64,000 nt of DNA from Paenarthrobacter nitroguajacolicus (GTDB taxonomy: Bacteria > Actinomycetota > Actinomycetes > Actinomycetales > Micrococcaceae). Shown piece by piece: positions 59,872 to 64,000 of the stretch. The notes beneath the pieces are model-generated. The model saw only the letters and a program-made list of their open reading frames with translations. It searched no databases and was not told the origin of the DNA. Location: assembly GCF_007786235.1 (NCBI RefSeq), contig NZ_VNFK01000007.1, forward strand, positions 62,001 to 126,000, in the 5' to 3' direction. The position numbers were made by a program, and so were the translations under genes. Numbering within the stretch: position 1 is the stretch's first letter; each line of letters begins with the position of its first letter.

Positions 59872-60780
59872 TTAGTCCTTCGTTGAGTCTGCGAGTGGGT
59901 AGGCCACGAACGCAAAGTGCGTCGAGTCCGGCGACCAGCTGTTGACGTTGAGGGTACCTTGGCCACCGAAGAGTGGCCATGTATGGAGGGGAACGGTCCA
60001 GTCCTCGGTCGAAACAAGCACGACGGCGACCGGCACGTCGGCGGGGTGGCCAACAGTACCGCTGGGGAACCGGAGATACGTGGCGTGGCTGCCATCGGGG
60101 GAGAGGTGCGGGAACCAGTCGACGGTTTCTGAATCGAGGAGTTGTTCAAAGTTGGACCCGTCCACGCGAATCCGGGCGAGCTGGGCATGGCCGGGCGCCG
60201 TGGTGAAGGACTCAGTGTTCAGGTAGAGCCATTTCCCATCGGGCGAGTACTCCGGGCCGTCGCAGTGGCCCGAACCGACGTCGAGGGGCCTTGCATCGAC
60301 CCGGGCGGCAGCACCGCCGTCGGACGCTATGGTCATCAGGCGACCCGGCTGCGTAAAGTCGCCGGCTTCGATCCCCACATACGCGAGTTCCTTGCCATCG
60401 GGGCTGACGCCGTGGAGGAAATGGAAGCAGCCGTCGTCATCCGTGATCCTGGTAGCGGGGCCACCCTCCAGCAGTCCACGGTAGATATGGCCGTCGTTGG
60501 CGGAGAGGAAGATGCCTTCGCCACCCGGTGCCAGGACGTGGTCGTTGTTCAGGGCCGGGATGCCGCTGAGTGGGATCTCCTTGGGCTGGCCGCCCGAACC
60601 GCCCGAGACCTCCAGCGTCCATAACCTCCCGTCGCCGTTGAGGACGAGCGCGCCGCCGTCAAGGGTCCAGTTGGGGGCTTCGAACAATACGCCGTCGGTG
60701 CTGTACACCAGCTCGGCCTGACCGGTCACCGACGCGATCCACACCTCGCAGCGCTGGCCGGGTTGAAGGGTGCGGATCAC
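59872..60780 (-). CDS. TolB-like beta-propeller protein
   Basis: A 302-residue protein with repeated WD40/PD40 strands, e.g. FHFLHGVSPDGKELAYVGIE, CDGPEYSPDGKWLYLNTES and WFPHLSPDGSHATYLRF, giving an estimated six-blade propeller. No signal peptide, so it is not a periplasmic Tol component. Propellers of similar build include oligogalacturonate lyases, but I see no proof of lyase activity. Linked by a 4-bp gap to a Gfo/Idh/MocA gene. GTG 60780 has AAGGAG upstream. Confidence 0.8.
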   Translation of the reverse strand: MIRTLQPGQRCEVWIASVTGQAELVYSTDGVLFEAPNWTLDGGALVLNGDGRLWTLEVSGGSGGQPKEIPLSGIPALNNDHVLAPGGEGIFLSANDGHIYRGLLEGGPATRITDDDGCFHFLHGVSPDGKELAYVGIEAGDFTQPGRLMTIASDGGAAARVDARPLDVGSGHCDGPEYSPDGKWLYLNTESFTTAPGHAQLARIRVDGSNFEQLLDSETVDWFPHLSPDGSHATYLRFPSGTVGHPADVPVAVVLVSTEDWTVPLHTWPLFGGQGTLNVNSWSPDSTHFAFVAYPLADSTKD

Positions 60781-60805
60781 GGTTGGCTCCTTGCCACTTT
60801 GATGG

Positions 60806-60872
60806 GAGTTTTTGTACAGCTAACGCCCTGAAGAAGGCTTCTAAAGGGCGTTAGCTGTACAAAAACTCAGGA
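60806..60872. repeat. 59-bp palindromic intergenic repeat, copy C (60814-60872) with extended stem
   Basis: The best-preserved copy: a perfect 24-bp inverted repeat (60806-60829 with 60845-60868) with a 15-nt loop. The ends carry TTTTT and AAAAA, so it can act as a terminator in either direction. It lies 3 bp behind the stop of the isomerase gene. Confidence 0.9.
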
Positions 60873-60875
60873 GGG

Positions 60876-61874
60876 TTAGTCCTGGCTGAAGGCGGCGTCG
60901 AAGCTGGTTTGGGAGGCGGGGAAGTCGAATTTCTTCAGGGCCGCGAGGGCTTCGGGGGCGCCGTGGAGGCGGTCCATGCCGGCGTCTTCCCATTCCACGG
61001 AGATGGGTCCGTTGTAGCCGATGGCGGTGAGGGCGCGGAAGGACGATTCCCAGGGCACGTCGCCGCGCCCGGCGGAGACGAAGTCCCAGCCGCGGCGGGG
61101 GTCGCCCCACGGCAGGTGCGAGCCCATGACCGTGTTCCGGCCGGTGGGGCGCAGCTTGGTGTCCTTGCAGTCCACGTGGTAGATCCGGTCCTTGAAGTCC
61201 CAGATGAAGGAGACGGGGTCGATGCCTTGCCACATGAAGTGCGACGGGTCCCAGTTCAGGCCGAACGCTTCGCGGTGGCCGATCGCTTCCAGGGTCCGGA
61301 CGGTGGTCCAGTAGTCGTAGGCGATCTCACTCGGGTGGACTTCGTGGGCGAAGCGGACACCGTTTTCGTCGAAGACGTCCAGGATGGGGTTCCAGCGGTC
61401 GGCGAAGTCCTGGTAGCCGGCTTCGATGACTTTTTCGGGGACGGGCGGGAACATGGCCACGTACTGCCAGATGGACGAGCCGGTGAACCCGACGACGGTG
61501 TCCACACCCAAGGCCTTGGCGAGGCGGGCGGTGTGCTTCATTTCCTCGGCGGCCCGTTGGCGGACGCCTTCGGGTTCCCCGTCGCCCCAGACGCGGGAGC
61601 CGACGATGGCTTCGTGGCGGAAGTCGATGGGGTCATCACACACGGCCTGGCCCTTGAGGTGGTTGGAGATGGCCCAGACCTTCAGGTTGTACTTGTCCAG
61701 GATGGCGAGTTTGGACTCGACGTAGCCGGGTTCGTCCCAGCGCCAGGCGTCCAGGTGGTCTCCGGAGACGGCGATTTCCAGACCGTCGTAGCCCCAGCCC
61801 GAGGCAAGGCGCGCGACTTCCTCGAAGGGGAGGTCGGCCCACTGGCCGGTGAACAGGGTGTACGGGCGGGGCAT
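60876..61874 (-). CDS. Sugar phosphate isomerase/epimerase (xylose isomerase-like TIM barrel)
   Basis: A 332-residue TIM-barrel protein of the AP endonuclease 2 / IolE-IolI superfamily. Metal ligands are likely E in FAHEVHPSEIAYDY, D/H in LNWDPSHFMWQGID, H in YHVDCKDTKL and E in ISVEWEDAGM. It probably isomerises, epimerises or dehydrates a keto-sugar or inositol product made by the oxidoreductases alongside. ATG 61874 has AAGGAG 8 bp upstream and is 1 bp after the preceding gene's stop. Confidence 0.92.
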   Translation of the reverse strand: MPRPYTLFTGQWADLPFEEVARLASGWGYDGLEIAVSGDHLDAWRWDEPGYVESKLAILDKYNLKVWAISNHLKGQAVCDDPIDFRHEAIVGSRVWGDGEPEGVRQRAAEEMKHTARLAKALGVDTVVGFTGSSIWQYVAMFPPVPEKVIEAGYQDFADRWNPILDVFDENGVRFAHEVHPSEIAYDYWTTVRTLEAIGHREAFGLNWDPSHFMWQGIDPVSFIWDFKDRIYHVDCKDTKLRPTGRNTVMGSHLPWGDPRRGWDFVSAGRGDVPWESSFRALTAIGYNGPISVEWEDAGMDRLHGAPEALAALKKFDFPASQTSFDAAFSQD

Positions 61875-61875
61875 G

Positions 61876-63081
<1,206 letters not shown>

Positions 63082-63114
63082 GTTCTTGTTCTCTTCCTAT
63101 CGCCTTGCGGGCTG

Positions 63115-64000
63115 CTAGAGCGTTGCGGTTTCGGGCGCCCAGTCTTCAGGGAGGGCAGCCGAGACGGGTGCATTGCTGGTGACGTCCACGAACGAGCCGG
63201 ATTCCACGGACTCGGCGATCGAGACCATGCTGTCCAGCACGTGGTAGGCGAGGTCGCCCGTGGCGCGGTGTGCGGTGCCGGCACGCAGTGCGCGGGCCAT
63301 GTCCAGCACACCCAGGCCGCGGCCGTTGGCAGGCCCGGTTGCCGGGATGATCTCCGGTTCTTCCGCGCCCGGACGCCACAGCTTCAGGTCGCCGTCGAAA
63401 TAGTTCGGGTCCGGTAGTGACAGCGTAGCCTCCGAGCCCGTGATCTCCACGAAGCCCATCCGCAGGCGCGGCGATTCGAAGCTGAACACGCTGTGGCTGG
63501 ATTGTCCGCCTTCGAACTGCGCCATCGCGGACACATGCGTGGGGACCTCGACGGCGAATTCCTCGCCGGCCTTGGGCCCGGAACCAATGACACGGGTCGC
63601 CTTGGCGGAGGAGCCGACGGCGGCCACCTTGCGGATCGATCCGAACGTCTGGATCAGGGCGGTCAGGTAGTACGGGCCCATATCGAACAGGGGGCCGGCG
63701 CCGTGCTGGAACAGGAAGGCCGGGTTCGGGTGCCAGGATTCCGGCCCCGGCGTCTGGAACGTGGTCATGCCGGTCAGGGGCGTGCCGATGTCGCCGCGCT
63801 CGATGATGCGCCGGGCGGTCTGCAAGCCTGCGCCGAGGAACGTGTCCGGGGCGGTGCCGAGGCGGATCCCGGCAGCATCGGCTGCTTTGAGCAGGCCCAG
63901 CCCGGATTCGCGGTCCAGCGAGAACGGCTTCTCGGTCCAGACGTGCTTACCCGCGTTGACTGCCGCCGTGGCCACCTCGACATGCGCTGCCGGGATGGTC
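63115..64000 (-). CDS. Gfo/Idh/MocA-family oxidoreductase 3, 5' end cut by window
   Basis: At least 295 residues are visible, with the frame open to the window edge. Catalytic-lysine motif HVWTEKPFSLDRESGLGLL, then LGTAPDTFLGAGLQTARRIIERGDIG and GPLFDMGPYYLTALIQTFG. The Rossmann nucleotide-binding N-terminus lies beyond 64000. Probably the first gene in view of the sugar-oxidation cluster with oxidoreductase 2 and the isomerase. Confidence 0.92.
   Translation of the reverse strand, partial: TIPAAHVEVATAAVNAGKHVWTEKPFSLDRESGLGLLKAADAAGIRLGTAPDTFLGAGLQTARRIIERGDIGTPLTGMTTFQTPGPESWHPNPAFLFQHGAGPLFDMGPYYLTALIQTFGSIRKVAAVGSSAKATRVIGSGPKAGEEFAVEVPTHVSAMAQFEGGQSSHSVFSFESPRLRMGFVEITGSEATLSLPDPNYFDGDLKLWRPGAEEPEIIPATGPANGRGLGVLDMARALRAGTAHRATGDLAYHVLDSMVSIAESVESGSFVDVTSNAPVSAALPEDWAPETATL

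Noticed and set aside
59868..60188. N-terminal extension of oxidoreductase 1
   Set aside because: It lies within the TolB-like gene in another frame, and the Rossmann motif starts a few residues after GTG 59867.

Overview
The window is a chromosomal segment of a high-GC actinobacterium of the Arthrobacter/Paenarthrobacter group (Micrococcaceae). The pointers are strongly GC-rich codon usage, Tat-type export signals, carbohydrate importers without their own ATPases, and two glycoside hydrolase family 91 proteins that closely resemble the inulin fructotransferase and difructose anhydride III (DFA III) hydrolase described from Arthrobacter. I saw no rRNA, tRNA, transposase, phage gene or CRISPR array. 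The assignment to a group comes from memory of these families, not from a search.

Layout. 1-7 kb: the 3' part of a bifunctional proline oxidation enzyme, an MpaB-type oxygenase, and a divergent MFS exporter/MarR regulator pair. 6.5-12.7 kb: a metal-handling block (CopC, DsbA-like thiol protein, CDF efflux pump, CopD-CtaG fusion, an ArsR/SmtB sensor and a second CtaG). 13-21 kb: cell-envelope and housekeeping genes (secreted M23 peptidase, glutathione peroxidase, cyclic-nucleotide phosphodiesterase, Stealth sugar-phosphate transferase, HAD hydrolase, LytR_C protein, TetR regulator). 21-27 kb: an arabinoside locus (LacI regulator, ABC importer, GH51 arabinofuranosidase). 27-31.8 kb: a DsbA/FrnE protein, a GT4 glycosyltransferase with a glycogen-debranching-type enzyme, and a GNAT acetyltransferase.

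31.8-41.8 kb is a complete inulin pathway. A Tat-exported inulin fructotransferase (plus strand) makes DFA III outside the cell. A divergent minus-strand operon encodes the binding protein and two permeases, a cytoplasmic DFA III hydrolase, a LacI regulator, a PfkB fructokinase and a GH32 beta-fructofuranosidase. 42-48 kb: a universal stress protein, a tripartite tricarboxylate transporter (tctCBA) and its divergent CitA/CitB-type two-component system.

48.3-58.4 kb is a second and less familiar fructan locus: LacI regulator, an oligopeptide-type ABC importer with its own two ATPases, a cytoplasmic GH32 enzyme and a Tat-exported GH32 enzyme with the DPQRP motif that I associate with levan fructotransferases. 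It looks like a levan/DFA IV counterpart of the inulin locus, built from unrelated transporter parts. The last part (58.4-64 kb, minus strand) holds a heme-degrading-domain protein, three Gfo/Idh/MocA oxidoreductases, a TolB-like propeller and a sugar phosphate isomerase/epimerase. These probably degrade an oxidised sugar or polyol.

Notable non-coding or structural items are a 59-bp palindromic repeat present three times at gene 3' ends, operator-like palindromes before each sugar locus, and an in-frame TAG that joins the HAD gene to the Stealth gene through 58 sense codons with no ATG, GTG, TTG or CTG.
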